Below are positions 1 through 11,100 of a DNA stretch of 64,000 nt, piece by piece; position 1 is the first letter of the stretch; every line of letters begins with the position of its first letter. A program made the translations under genes and the position numbers. Origin of the DNA: Nelumbo lutea (lineage: Eukaryota > Streptophyta > Magnoliopsida > Proteales > Nelumbonaceae); assembly GCA_022828595.1 (NCBI GenBank), contig JAKGHH010000007.1, positions 35,650,356-35,714,355 on the forward strand, given 5' to 3'. The notes beneath the pieces were generated by a model. The model was not told the DNA's origin and made no database searches. It saw only the letters and a program-made list of their open reading frames with translations.

Positions 1-208
1 CAGGCTTCTTCGTGTCTCCTGTGATATAGCCAAATTTTCCTCTCCCTTTGAGATACATGCGAACAGATTGTGACCACCAGAGAAAGTTGTCACCATTTAG
101 TCGGATTGTAGTGATCTGAATAGGGTGATTTTCAAGCAGATTTTGGACAATCTGGGGCTCAGGCTGAGAAGGCTGAGGAGGCTGAGAATTGGACGTGACT
201 TCGAACAT
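1..208 (-). pseudogene. Ty1/copia gag N-terminus (element P), runs off left edge
   Basis: Reading the minus strand from an ATG at 206-208 gives 69 open codons to the window edge. The peptide begins MFEVTSNSQPPQPSQPEPQ and contains LNGDNFLWWSQSVRMYLKG, the pattern of the plant copia gag N-terminal domain (nucleocapsid precursor that packages element RNA). A primer-binding site and 5' LTR lie directly upstream at 251-482, which supports the start. The rest of the element is outside the window, so it is unknown whether the full gag is intact. No stop or frameshift is seen in the visible part. Confidence 0.8.
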
Positions 209-250
209 TTTTTAGGGATAGAAACGCAGAACAAACCCTAGGTCTTTTAT

Positions 251-482
251 GCTCTAATACCATCAAGAAGGGATAAAAAGATAATAAGAATGGGATGATC
301 TTTTATGATTTTGTACATCAAAATTTATAGCTCTCTCTAGGATACAAACTAGGTAACAAATCTCCCTAAATAAGAAAAAATAAAACTGATTTCTAAAAAT
401 ATTTGTACAGCTCACAAACCTCTCAACTATCTAAAATAGCACATAATCAGATATAATACATAATTACCGAAATCTTCCAATA
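251..482 (-). repeat. 5' LTR plus PBS of minus-strand copia element P
   Basis: On the minus strand the LTR ends next to TGGTATTAGAGC (251-262), one mismatch from the initiator-Met tRNA primer-binding site used by plant copia elements. The LTR is taken as 263-482. Its outer start on the minus strand reads TATTGGAAG, probably a decayed TGTTGGAAG. Position 482 abuts an unrelated reverse-transcriptase reading frame, as expected for an insertion boundary. No TSD can be checked because the other end is off the window. Confidence 0.65.
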
Positions 483-1145
483 GGGAAGCTGAACTATTTG
501 ATTATCACGAGACAAGACATCTCCTTTGCAGTCAGTGTGGTGAGCCAATTTATGCAGAACCCTCGTATACCTCACTGGGATGTAGTTCTTAGAATTGTAA
601 GGTACCTGAAGGGAGCTCTGGGCCGTGGGTTATTGTACAAACCAGGAGGAAAAGTTGAAGTAATTGGGTATACTGATGCAGATTGGTAGGCTCCGTGTCT
701 GATAGAAGATCTACTACAGGTTATTGCACATTTATTGGAGGAAATATTCTGATATGGAAGAGTAAGAAGCAGACGGTTGTGGCTAGAAGCAGTGCTGAAG
801 CCGAGTACAGAGCCATGGCACACACTACATGTGAATTAGTATGGCTGAGGAATCTCCTACAAGAAATCAGGTTCTCCGTGGATAAACCTATGAAATTCTA
901 CTATGACAATCAAATTGCACTCCACATCTCATCCAACACTGTTTTTCATGAGAGAACAAAGTACATAGAGATTGATTGCCACTTTGTGAGGGAGAAGGTC
1001 CTTAGTAGAGAGATAAGCACAAAACATGTGGGCTCAGGTGATCAGTGGGCATATTTGTTTACAAAAGGCTTAAGCTTAGGGAGAGTGAACTATATATGTA
1101 ACAAGCTGGGATTATATGATATATATTCTCCAGTTTGAGGGGGAG
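483..1145 (+). pseudogene. Copia RT C-terminus and RNase H remnant (element O)
   Basis: This is the 3' end of a copia pol gene. The RT tail shows DISFAVSVVSQFMQNP; RNase H follows with [32 protein letters not shown] and the C-terminal KLGLYDIYSPV. Frame changes near 685 inside the RNase H start (two overlapping frames, 498-689 and 683-1138). Several conserved residues differ (FYYDNQ for LYCDNQ). The 5' boundary coincides with the outer edge of the LTR of element P, so the missing upstream part probably lies on the far side of P. It is followed directly by a polypurine tract and a 3' LTR. Same subfamily as the RNase H of element E (29085-29438). Confidence 0.8.
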
Positions 1146-1440
1146 TACTAGAGCTAGCCGAATAAGGGTAGATTAGTTAATTGACTTCTTTTAAGTTATG
1201 TGCTTATGTGGTAGCCTTTATAGAAACTTCCTGTCCCATACTTAAGTGGGGGCAGTTTAGTCTTTATACTACTAATTAGAGCCTAATCAATATTAAGGGT
1301 CGACTAATAGGGTTTAAGCTATTATGTTCGACTGTTCTTTCATCATCTTCTTCTTCTTCTCCTCTTCTATTGGTTCGGACTACTGTAGCAACAGAGAAAA
1401 CATAGTCTTTTAATGTAACTTCTTATTGTAAATATATATT
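1146..1440 (+). repeat. 3' LTR of copia element O, first part (interrupted)
   Basis: Follows the polypurine tract TTTGAGGGGGAG (1134-1145) at the end of the pol remnant. The expected TG start reads TA (TACTAGAGC). The LTR is interrupted at 1440 by element A and continues at 7235-7325, ending in TAGCA. The duplicated ATATT at 1436-1440 and 7230-7234 marks the insertion of A. Confidence 0.6.
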
Positions 1441-1806
1441 AGTAGTCGATCAAGACTACAGCCAGTCTTGGATTCCAAAGGATTTCAAATTGAGAAAAGT
1501 AGAAGGAAAGAGGGAGAAGATGAAGAAGAAAGCAGAAGTACACAAGGGTTTTGAAAAGGAGGGACAGATCGAATGAATCTGCTGCCGCCACTCTCTCAAT
1601 ATTTATATGTCATGTTCACTAATTGTAGGAAAAAGGCAGAATTGCCCTTAATGTTTACATGGCAAATAAAACAATAATATATTGAAATAACAAGCTGTCT
1701 AAAATAACTACCAACCAACACTGACATAACTAACAAAGACTACATGTGCTATCATACGAACACAGTGGGGACCACAATAGTGGGGCCCACATCAGTGTTC
1801 TCTACA
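1441..1806 (-). repeat. 3' LTR of element A
   Basis: 366 bp, matching 6865-7229 with about 20 differences. The minus-strand start TGTAGAG is preceded by the polypurine tract AACTTGAGGGGGAG (+ strand 1807-1820). The outer end on the plus strand is AGTAGTCGATC, so the LTR ends in ...CT on the minus strand rather than CA. The pol reading frame runs into the first LTR bases and stops at 1792. Confidence 0.92.
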
Positions 1807-3495
1807 CTCCCCCTCAAGTTGGGAATAGATATTTGTCATTCCCAACTTGCATAGGTTTGCCTCTAATTTATTCCTTGGAACAACCTTGGTGAGAAGATTT
1901 GCGAGCACCATGTTGGAGGTGATATATGGGAGACACACTTCTTGTGATGAGACCCTTTCTCTGACAAAATGTCGATCAACTTCGATATGCTTAGTTCTAT
2001 CATGCTGCATCGGATTGTGAGCTATATTAATAGCCGCCTGGTTATCGCAATACAACATCAATGGTTTCTCATAATCAATACCCAACTCTTCAAGTAGTGA
2101 TTTCTGCCACTTCATTAGCCATTTATCTGTATTCAGCTTCGACACTAGAGCGAGAAACAACACTTTGTTTTTTACTCCTCCAAGAGACAAGGTTACCTCC
2201 TACAAGGACACAATATCCAGATGTAGACCTCCTGTCATCAACACTCACAGCCCAATCAGCACCTATATAGACCTCCAACTTCATGTGATTATTATTCTTA
2301 AACACTATACCTCTACCTGGACATCTCTTCAAGTATGCTAATATTCTCTCAACTGCAAGAAGATGAGTAGTTCTAGGGGAATGCATATACTGGCTGACAA
2401 CACTGATTGCATAACTGATGTTTGGCCGCGTGAGACAGAGATATAGCAGCTTTCCAACCAACCATTGGAACATAGCTTTGTCTTCAAGAGGCTCTCCACA
2501 CTCTGCACTGGTCTTGTGATTCTATTCAATGGGTGCATCTGCAGGCTTGACACCTAACTTTCCAGTTTCCACCAACAGATCTAGAACATACTTCATTTGA
2601 GAAATAAAGATCCCCTGTTTAGATCTAGCAACCTCAATACCCAAAAAATATCGCAGTGCACCAAGATCTTTCACCTCAAACTCTTGATGAAGGTGTTGTT
2701 TGAGGGACTCATCTTACTATTATTATTCCCTGTCACTACAATATCATATATACAACAAGCAAGGTGAAGGAAGAGTTCACTCTTTTAACGAACAATGTAT
2801 GATCTGACTGGGCCTGTACATAGCCAAATTTTCCAAGGGCTAGTCTGAATCTAGCAAACCAAGCTCTAGGGGACTGCTTTAGTCCATACAATGCCTTATT
2901 CAGTCAGCAAACCTGGTTACCTGTCTCTGCATCATAAAATCCAGGGGGCAACTGCATGTAGACTTCTTTTGTAAGTCTCCATTCAGAAATGCATTTTTAA
3001 CGTCCATCAGGATCAAGGGCCAAGAGTAACTTGCTGCAATGGCTAATAGAACTCGAATAGTGGTCATCTTGACTACTGGGGCAAAAGTCTCCAAGTAGTC
3101 TATACCATAAATCTGAGTAAATCCTTCTACAACCAACCGAGCTTTGTACCTTTCAATGGAGCCATTAGCATTATGTTTCACGGTAAATACCCATCTACTT
3201 CCAACTGGTTTCTTTCCTTTGGGTAGGTCAACTAGCTCCCAAGTATTATTTTTCAGAAAGGCATCCATTTCAACTTTCATTGCATCTTTCCACTCGGGAA
3301 CTAACAAAGCTTCTTGCACTGTTTTGGGGATAGGAATATCAATAATGGAAGTAAGAAAGGACATGTAAGAAGGAGACAGACGACCATAGGATAGAAACTG
3401 GGAAATGTAGTGAGCTGTGGGTGTGGTGCAACGCCATTTCCCTTTACGGACCGCAATAGGGATGTCAATGTCATCTGAAGGAAGGAAAGTAGCAA
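1792..3495 (-). pseudogene. Element A reverse transcriptase and RNase H remnant
   Basis: The minus-strand frame 3364-2900 carries the copia RT N-terminus ([52 protein letters not shown]) and then shifts frame. The YVDD region (about 2650-2800) survives only in fragments. 2473-2123 holds the RT tail and RNase H start ([36 protein letters not shown]). 2190-1792 holds the RNase H end ([32 protein letters not shown]). At least two frameshifts and several stops make it non-functional. Its role in the intact ancestor would be copying element RNA to cDNA and degrading the RNA strand. Confidence 0.85.
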
Positions 3496-4796
3496 CAGTG
3501 GAAGGTATCTTAGTGGGTCCTAGACCTGATAAGGGGACTGTAGTACTTGGATCTGGATCCGTAGAAGGAACTGGGGCTGGCCTAGACTACTGATGATCGA
3601 AATCAACTGGGTTCCATCGCCTGTGATAGATTTTCAACTCCTGATCCCTCTGACAACCCTCACCATTACAACCCTTATCACTCAATGGAATGGGTAAAGG
3701 AACCTCAGATGAGTTAATTACACTCTCACTGCGCTCCCCCTGAGGAAAAAGACCCAAATTCTCACTACTCTCCCCTAAGGAGAAGCCCTAGGATAATAGA
3801 GTACCTCCTCAAAGAAGGTGACATCCATCGAAACAAATCTCCTCTCCAAAACAGGATCATAGCAACAATAACCCTTTTGAGATTGTGCATAATCGAGAAA
3901 AATGCATTTGGAGGCCTTAGGGTCAAATTTGGAATGATGAGGTCCAAGAATCTAAACAAAGCAAGTGCAACCAAAGGTTTTAAGAGGAACAGTAAACAAC
4001 TCCTCGTCTGGGTATAGAAGGGTAAAGGAAGGCTTCATGTCAAGAACCCGTGAGGGAACCCGATTAATGAGATACACTGCCGTGATGATAGCATCGCCCT
4101 AGAAACGGATAGGCACATTGGAGGTAAACATAATGCTTTTAGCCAGCTCCAAAATGTGCCTAATCTTCCTCTCGGCAACCCCATTCTGCTGTGGTGTATG
4201 AGGACAAGTGCTCTGGTGAATAACCCCATGATCGAGTAGATAAGAGGCCAGTGGCTTGGCAAAGTATTCTTTTGCATTATCAGATCTGAGGATTTTGATT
4301 TTGACCCCAAACTGGGTTAAAATCATCTGATGAAAGTTTTGGGTCAGAGCGGGAACCTCATCTCGAGAACGCATAAGGTAGACACAAGAAAAATGAGTAT
4401 AGTCATCAACAAACAATAGAAAATATCTGTACCCCCTATAGAAGGGATGTGATACGGGCCCTAAACATCGTTGTGCACAATATCAAAAGAATTACTACTT
4501 CTTTTGTTATTCAAGGAATAAGGTGTTCTACAATGTTTGGCAAGCTCACAACTCTCACATCTCAAATTTGACATCTCAACAGACTCAAACAAAGTAGGAA
4601 ACAAACTCTTCAAAGTCCGAAAAGATAAATGACCTAACCAATTATGTTAGAGCATAACTAGACTCACAGGCTGAGAGACAAAAGACTTCTTATCCACAGG
4701 CTCTTTCTAATGAGAACTCTCTCCAAGCAGATAGATCCCATTCGTCTCATGACCAGTCCCAATCACCTTCCTCATCTCAAAGTCCTGAAAAACACA
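3496..4796 (-). pseudogene. Element A integrase remnant
   Basis: The minus-strand frame 4416-4099 shows the core of a copia integrase: [24 protein letters not shown] (second catalytic Asp) and [11 protein letters not shown] (catalytic Glu). Downstream (4098-3760) is the integrase C-terminal part (AVYLINRVPSRVL, QKGYCCYDPV, FVSMDVTFFEEVL), with stops. Upstream, 4797-4420 holds the pre-integrase zinc-binding region in broken frames. The DDE residues survive, but the reading frame does not. Confidence 0.8.
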
Positions 4797-5411
4797 TCAG
4801 TCAGGGAAAAAAGTTACTGAACAGTTCTGATGTTTTGTAATACTACTGACTGAAAGCAAATAAATATCAAGTTTAGGAACATGCAAGACTAAGGATAAGG
4901 AGATAATAACAGATAATTTGATGTCACCCTTGCCAGAAATGGGAACAAGGGAGCCATTAGCAATGGATACTTTATCTCTACCAGAAGATAAGTGATAAGT
5001 AGTGAACAGTGATGGCAAGCTAGTCATATGGTCAGATACACCTGAGTTTATTACCCAACAATGTTCAGTGTTACCTAGAGCTGAAGCATGGTAAGCTGAT
5101 GCCCGAGTACCTGAATGAGCAAATGCTAATGTGGCAGGGGCTGATGGTGACTGAGATGATTGAGCTGAATTCCCAACCTCCTTTTCCAACTGTATTAGGG
5201 CAGCTCGAACAACAGCTAAGGTATATAGGGGCGTGCCTTTTGTGCCTGATGAGGATGCAGAATCAGTATTCACAATCATATGAGCATTACCCCTTATATT
5301 CCTTAGTTTTGATGGGACTAAATGAGGGTGCAGCTTCCAACATGTATTTTTCGTATGCTTGGGTTTCTTACAATGTTTACATACTTGATCCTGCTTATCT
5401 TCCTTCTTCAT
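4797..5411 (-). pseudogene. Element A gag zinc knuckle and protease remnant
   Basis: A 204-codon open stretch. A CCHC zinc knuckle (CKHCKKPKHTKNTC) lies near its start, followed by a linker and then the copia aspartic protease region WVINSGVSDHMTS, KVSIANGSLVPISGKG and LLSVSSITKHQNCS. The catalytic Asp of D-S-G reads N (INSG), so the protease would be dead even if translated. In the ancestor this protease would have cut the gag-pol polyprotein. Confidence 0.82.
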
Positions 5412-5504
5412 GTCCCTTTTTGTATCACCCCCAGACTTAGGTTTAACTACTGCTAGGGCTAAGGGGAAGGGCTGATGCTACATCATAACCTTTCTTCTAG
5501 TCTT

Positions 5505-6148
5505 TTAACTCTGCACCAGGGAGTAAGCTTGAGATAAGGTCACACTGTCTCTTGTCAGTATATGTTGTCTCATAATGTCATAATCAGAATTCAGGCCAGC
5601 CAGAAATTCAAACACCCTATTGGTCTCGACTTGCTTTCTATAGGTCTGTGCATCTTTTGGACTTTCCCACTCAAGAGTCTCCAGATGGTCAATTTCATGC
5701 CACCGAGATTTCAAGGTAGAGAAATAAACAGATGTTGGTTTCTCTCATTGTTTGAGGTTATTTACCTCACATTTCAGTTCAGAGGCTCTAGCAACATTAA
5801 GGGGTTGGGAGTAGGTCTCTTTCATGACATCCCATATCTCCTGGCTGTCTTTGCCCACAAGTAATTTTGGCTGATATGTGGCTGCATAGAGTTGCACACC
5901 CATGTCATAACCAAGTAGTTCTCCTGAACCCACTTGGTATACATTGGGTCATCCTTGGAAGGTTCTTTCACATCTCCCAATAGGTAGTTAAGTTTTCTCC
6001 TTCCCCCAATGGCCATCATGGTCGATTGGGCCCATTCCAAGTAATTGGATCCGTCAAATTTCACAGTTGTAATATGAAGCGCAGTCTTAGACATATTACC
6101 AGAACTGCTGTTCCCAAAGACACCTTCCCCCTGATTTTTGAATTCCAT
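5505..6148 (-). pseudogene. Element A gag remnant
   Basis: The start ATG at 6146-6148 (MEFKNQGEGVFGNSSSGN) is followed by TTVKFDGSNYLEWAQSTMM, a typical copia gag N-terminus. A frameshift near 5870 joins to QPKLLVGKDSQEIWDVMKET. An in-frame stop follows at about 5745, and the sequence resumes at 5714-5505 (HEIDHLETLEWE, FEFLAGLNSDYDIMRQHIL). The gag is therefore in at least three pieces. Confidence 0.82.
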
Positions 6149-6864
6149 TCTTGGTAAAGAATCAGTAATTAGGAACTATTAGGGCTACTGCAATAGAAAA
6201 CAACACTTAAATCATTGACCACAGTTAGAAACCTGTATGAAATCAGTTCAGTTATGATCTAAAATAATTGGTAGTTAGAATATGATCTGTACGATAATAG
6301 TTATGACCCTCAAAACAGGCTCAGAAGCCGAAACAGGTCTAGAAACCACTTAGAAAACAACCTGTAATGCTGAAGCAGAATTAGGGTTTTAATCATAGGG
6401 TGGGTTTTAATCATAGGGTTAGGAAAACCTTTGTGAGAACATAAACGGTGCTCAACCGCACTTTCCAAAGGATTCACTGTCAAGTCTAGCCGTAGGGTTA
6501 ATGACAAACCCTAAAAAAGAAAACTGATCGCCTCTGAGAAAATAAAGGAGAGTTTGACCGCTCCTCCCAGATAGGTCCAACCTATTTTGACTAACAACAA
6601 TCTCAAGGGAAAAATAAAAGCTTACCCAGAAAACTCTAATCGCTACCTTCAATCACGGCCTAAATCCTAACCATCTCTGATTCTTCCTGATTACAGAAAC
6701 ACTCTCCAAGCCTCTACAAGCCTTCGAACAACTGCTAAACCTTTCTAGTAACCTCCAAGAATCAGCCAATGAACAGTCCTTTGTAAGCTTCCAGCCCTAG
6801 ACAGTTCTCATGTGGTCGGCTAGACTAGACACACATGAGAAACCCTAGATAGGCTCTGATACCG
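6149..6864 (-). other. Untranslated leader of element A with PBS
   Basis: About 700 bp between the 5' LTR and the gag start. The primer-binding site, minus strand CGGTATCAGAGCC (6851-6863), is one mismatch from the initiator-Met tRNA complement. No long coding frame is supported; the short open stretches here are not recognisable. Confidence 0.75.
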
Positions 6865-7229
6865 AGTAGTCGATCAAGACTACTGTCAGTCTTGGATTCC
6901 AAAGGATTTCAGATTGAGAAAAGTAGAAGGAAAGAGGGAGAAGAAGAAGAAGAAAGCAGAAGTACACAAGGGTTTTGAAAAGGAGGGACAGATCGAATGA
7001 ATCTGCCACCGCCACTCTCTCAATATTTATATGTTATGTTCACTAATTGTAGGAAATGGCAGAATTGCCCTTAATGCTTACATGGCAAATAAAACAATAA
7101 TAAACTGAAATAACAAGCTGTCTAAAATAACTACCAACTAACACTGACACAACTAACAAAGATTACATGTGCTGTCATATGAACACAGTGGGGACCATAG
7201 CCGTGGGGCCCACATCAGTGTTCTCTACA
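6865..7229 (-). repeat. 5' LTR of element A
   Basis: 365 bp, matching 1441-1806. It contains a GAAGAA-rich stretch (about 6940-6956) that differs slightly between the LTRs. The outer end TTCTCTACA is followed by TSD ATATT (7230-7234). Confidence 0.92.
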
Positions 7230-7234
7230 ATATT

Positions 7235-7325
7235 AGCTTCTAGGGCCGGCTGAGACACTATTGCCGCCCATTCTCAAACTTCTTCTCTTCTCTTCTTCTT
7301 CCTCTTTTGTTGTTGTACTTTAGCA
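7235..7325 (+). repeat. 3' LTR of element O, second part
   Basis: Continuation of the LTR interrupted at 1440 by element A. It ends in TTTAGCA (7319-7325), a CA end, directly before an RT reading frame that belongs to a different copia copy (M). Confidence 0.5.
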
Positions 7326-8283
7326 AACATCTATGTTGGTGATATTGTGGTTACTAGTAGTGATTCATAGGAGTTCATAACATAAAAAGGCTCCTTAACA
7401 CTAAGTTTGGAATTAAGGACTTGGGAGAGTTGAGCTATTTCCTAGGCATTGAAGTTGCTCGACCAAAAGAGGTTATCTTCATTTTCCAAAGGAATTATGT
7501 TCTTGATATTCTCATTGAAATTTGCAAATTTGATGGCAAACCGACTTCTACTCCTATAGACTTGAACAACAAACTCTCAACTATTGATGGTAAGTTATTG
7601 ATTAATAGGGGAGTGTTGTAGAGACTTCTTGGGAAGTTATTATACCTTTGTATGACATGACCTAACATCTCCTATGTAGTAAGTGGAATTAGTTTATATA
7701 TGCTCCTAAAGGCACAGATGGATACAATAGAAAGGTTGTTATGTTACTTGAATGGAATACTAGGGAAGCATATTGTCTACATTAAATATGGACATGTGAA
7801 ATTGAGAACCTATATAGATGCACATTGGGCTAGTTGTATTGATGATTGGTGATCTACATCACCTTATTATGCTACGGTGGTTGGAACATTGTCTCTTGGA
7901 GAAGCAAGAAACAATTAGTAGTAGATAGATCTTTAGTAGAGGTAGAGGATAAGGCTATGGCTCATGGTGTTTCAAAGTTACTATGGCTTAGATCTCTTCT
8001 TGAGGTGTTGGGTGTGACCTATGATAAGCCCTTGGTGTTATAATGTGATAATCAAGATGCCATCAATATGGCTCATAATCCGGTTTTGCATAATAGAACA
8101 AACACATTGAGGTGGATATGCATTTTGTTTAGAAACAAGTAGCTTTAGGGAAGTGTATATACCAGTCATTGTGTCAAAAGAACAATTAGCAAATGTTCTG
8201 ACTAAAGGAATCCAAAAGTGAAATTACAACACCATGTAAACAAGCTGGGCATGATTGACATCCATGCTCAACTTGAGGGGGAG
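7326..8283 (+). pseudogene. Copia RT and RNase H remnant (element M)
   Basis: Begins inside RT at the catalytic loop (IYVGDIVVTSSDS for YVDDIVVT, first Asp lost) and continues [28 protein letters not shown]. The RNase H part (7846-8280) shows [16 protein letters not shown] and WLRSLLEVLGVTYDKPL, ending KLGMIDIHAQLEGE. Multiple stops and frameshifts are present. The 5' edge coincides with the end of the LTR of O, so the upstream half probably lies left of the window. Confidence 0.8.
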
Positions 8284-8619
8284 TGTAGATAAACTAGGTC
8301 GGATGAGCCTTAGTTCTTTTTCTTTATTCTTTTATTAGGTCATTTTGTAGGTTAGTGGGCCTCATTGTTATGGGCATGTCATTAATTATTATTTTTTGGT
8401 GTTTAAGCTGGCTACCCTACTGAGGGTATCTCCATGTAATTATCCTTCAAAATCAAATTAGATCTAATAAAAGAATTTAGGGGCCTGGAGAGAGGAAGGA
8501 TTAACTCTCTTCTCCACCTTCCTCTTCTCTTGCTCCGAGCTTATTTCCTTCATTCCTTTTGTCAGATTTTTTTATCAATTATTAATTATTTTGGCTCAGT
8601 TTTAATTTTTTCTCTATCA
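8284..8619 (+). repeat. 3' LTR of element M
   Basis: Starts TGTAGATAAAC right after the polypurine tract CTTGAGGGGGAG. The end is placed at TCTCTATCA (8611-8619) by its CA terminus and by similar length and composition to the LTR at 47417-47747. The end is approximate. Confidence 0.6.
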
Positions 8620-8836
8620 ACTCCACCTCTTTGTAGGAGTATCTTGTCACAAACCAATGATAATCACCTCTTCTAGAAACCTGCATCTTCTTTCCTTCCA
8701 ATACCTTTTTCTTATTCTTCTTTAATCTCTTTTGATGTCCCCATCTCTCAAGGCCTATCAATTACTTGATATGGGCCCACCCTCAACTTACCAACTTCAT
8801 TTATGATGGGAGGAGCTAGGTTTATCCTATTAATAC

Positions 8837-9210
8837 TGATGAGAAATATTTTGTATTTGGTTGTATTTGGGTTTTTGGATGTTACAAGTATATATTTGTA
8901 ATGTTGATAAATTTTGGGGACTTGTACGTATTTATGGGAGGAAGAGGGGCCTGTTTGAAATTCTTGTATAATTAGGCTTTTTGCTTATTTAAGCCATTGG
9001 TTGTGTAGGATTAGGATTTAGTGAGAGTGGATATTTTGTTGATTCTTTAGAGAAGTTAGCCATGTATCTCTTGTTCTCATAGTAGATATTTTTCCCTCTC
9101 TTCCCATGGATGTAGGCTACCGAGTTGAACCATGTTAAATATTGGTGTTTTCTCTATTTATTCATCTTATTTTCTTCTTGATTTGTTATTTTGTTTTATG
9201 TTAGTTGACA
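8837..9210 (+). repeat. 5' LTR of element B
   Basis: 374 bp, TG...CA ends, aligned end to end with 10727-11095. The shared core includes GGTTGTATTTGGG, TTGCTTATTTAAGCCATTGG and CTCTTGTTCTCATAG. TATTTAAG (about 8985-8992) is a plausible TATA-type promoter element. Confidence 0.9.
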
Positions 9211-10726
9211 TGATATCAGAGTAGATTTAGTATGGGAATTATTTTGAACTAAGGGAGACTAGCAATTGAGTTACTATTCACGTTATTATTCACACGAGGT
9301 CTGTGGTGCTTGAATCTATGAAGCAATCTATTAGAGACTTTTACCATTCAATGAAGAATATTTGTGAGTATTTTTCGTAATTTTTCTAGAATTTTACTAG
9401 ACTCCAAAAGGGGTGATATTACTTCTCGTTGCTTCTTTCGAAAACCAGGAAAAAGTAACATCAGATTTGGATTTTATTTTGGTTCTCTCATGCCTAGTGG
9501 AATCTAAACTTGATATTTTAGAGTTCACGTCATTTTTATATGAGAAAGAAGATAAAAGGGTCATTTGCTCAATTAAATCTGATCTGGCTAGTATAATAGG
9601 GCATCTTCCATTCCTTATTTTTAATGCTAATAAAGCTTTATTTGGATTATTCTCTTTTGTTGGCTCTCTATAAGGATTACCTCTGGAAGGATTTATATTT
9701 TCCCTTCTTGTCTTGTGGGTTATGCTCCCTAGTCTATAAACTACTTCATATCTTAAAGCAAATTCTGGTTTCTATGTTGCATATCAACTATTTGATTTAT
9801 TATCCAAAAGGTTGGTTGTTGGTCATTTAGCCAAGTTTGGTGTTTTCTTTTCAAGCTCTAATTTTTTGAAGAAGCATTATAGAAACTCTGCAACTTCTTT
9901 GGTCTATTTATGATCATCAATATTAGCATGTGATACTGGAGCTCAATGTGACTATTTGGTGTTCGAGAAAATGTTTCGATAGTGCAAATTTCTACAATGG
10001 TTCTCCATTGTTATGATCGGTCTGACCGTATTCTGTGTCTTGGTTTGATATTTTGGACTATTTTGGTGAATGATGGATCTATTATTATCGGTCAATATCT
10101 AGTTTGTTTACCTCATACATGTTTTGCATGGAAGATGTTTGACAAAATGTTTCAGAAATGATCCTTTATTATGCTTATCTGTTCTAAGTTATTGTTGAAG
10201 AAATCCTTGGAGTTTTTTATCTCCTTCGGTGACATGGGATTTTGATTCACTTTATCTAGTTGGCTTTCCAATTGTCCAAGTCAGATTCCTCAATTTGGTT
10301 TATTAAGTTCATAATTGGCTTTTTGTTGATCAATTCTGAATCTTTTCTTTGGTTTCTGGAGTTCAACAGAGTTGGCTTTCTGCTAGCCAACTTTGTTTTG
10401 GTAATTGTATTGGCATTTTTGATGATCTAATGTTTAACATGGTTGGTTCTTAGTTCAGAGATTGTTATTGGCCTTTTGATGGATAAATTTGATTCTTTGG
10501 CATAACATGTGCTAGCTAACTTCAGTTTGGTGATTACTAGATCATGATTTGGCTCTACTTTGGCTTTCCGACACGAGTCAATTGAGCTTTCTAATATCCA
10601 ACTTTGGTTTCTAAGAGGCCCCTTCAACATCTCAAGTTTCATGGTTGTTGCTTCAACATTACACCTATTTTCGTGGAGGTTGCTTCAACAACCTTCTTGC
10701 AAACTTAAGGTGGTTTCAAGGGAGGT
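9211..10726 (+). other. Interior of element B, non-coding
   Basis: About 1.5 kb between the LTRs. Short open frames (86 codons at 9413-9673, 68 codons at 9624-9830) match no family I recognise. From about 10260 to 10640 the sequence repeats a degenerate motif around TTGGCTTTCTG/CCAACTTTG several times, which may be a decayed tandem array. No pol motif was seen. Confidence 0.6.
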
Positions 10727-11095
10727 TGTCGAGAGATATATTTTATTTGGTTGTATTTGGGCTTCTAGAGGTTACAGGTATATATTTGTAGTGCTAATAA
10801 ATTTTGGGGACTCGTGTGTATTTATGGGAGGAAAAGGGGCTCATGTGAAATTCTGGTGTTATTTGGCCTTTTGCTTATTTAAGCCATTGGTTGTTTTGGA
10901 TTAGGATTGAGTGAGTGGATATTTTGTTCTCTATGGAGAGATCAACCATATATCTCTTGTTCTCATAGTGGATATTTTTCCCTCTCTTCCTGTGGATATA
11001 GGCTATCGAGCCGAACCATTTTAAATCTTGGTGTTTTCTTTATTTCTCATAATTTTTTTTTCGTGATTTGTTATCCTATTTTATGTTAGTTGACA
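10727..11095 (+). repeat. 3' LTR of element B
   Basis: 369 bp, starting TGTCGAGAGATATA after the purine tract and ending TTAGTTGACA, followed by TSD AATAC (11096-11100). Confidence 0.9.
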
Positions 11096-11100
11096 AATAC

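Larger units (their letters stand above)
1441..7229 (-). mobile_element. Full-length degenerate Ty1/copia element A
   Basis: A 5,789-bp element in minus orientation. LTRs lie at 1441-1806 and 6865-7229, with a TSD ATATT at 1436-1440 and 7230-7234. The minus-strand LTR starts TGTAGAGAAC and ends CGACTACT, followed by PBS CGGTATCAGAGCC. Order from the 5' end is gag, protease, integrase, RT, RNase H, as in copia. The two LTRs differ at about 20 of 366 positions by eye count, suggesting a moderately old insertion. Coding capacity is broken by several stops and frameshifts. It sits inside the 3' LTR of element O. Confidence 0.93.
8837..11095 (+). mobile_element. Non-autonomous LTR retrotransposon B
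   Basis: A complete 2,259-bp element. The left LTR is 8837-9210 and the right LTR 10727-11095, both ending TTAGTTGACA. A perfect 5-bp TSD AATAC lies at 8832-8836 and 11096-11100. The PBS follows the left LTR (TGATATCAGAG, 9211-9221, initiator-Met type) and a purine tract CAAGGGAGGT precedes the right LTR, giving plus orientation. The 1.5-kb interior has no zinc knuckle, protease, RT, RNase H or integrase motif in any frame. Mobilisation would have required proteins from another element. The LTRs differ at more than 10% of positions by eye, so it is old. Confidence 0.9.
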
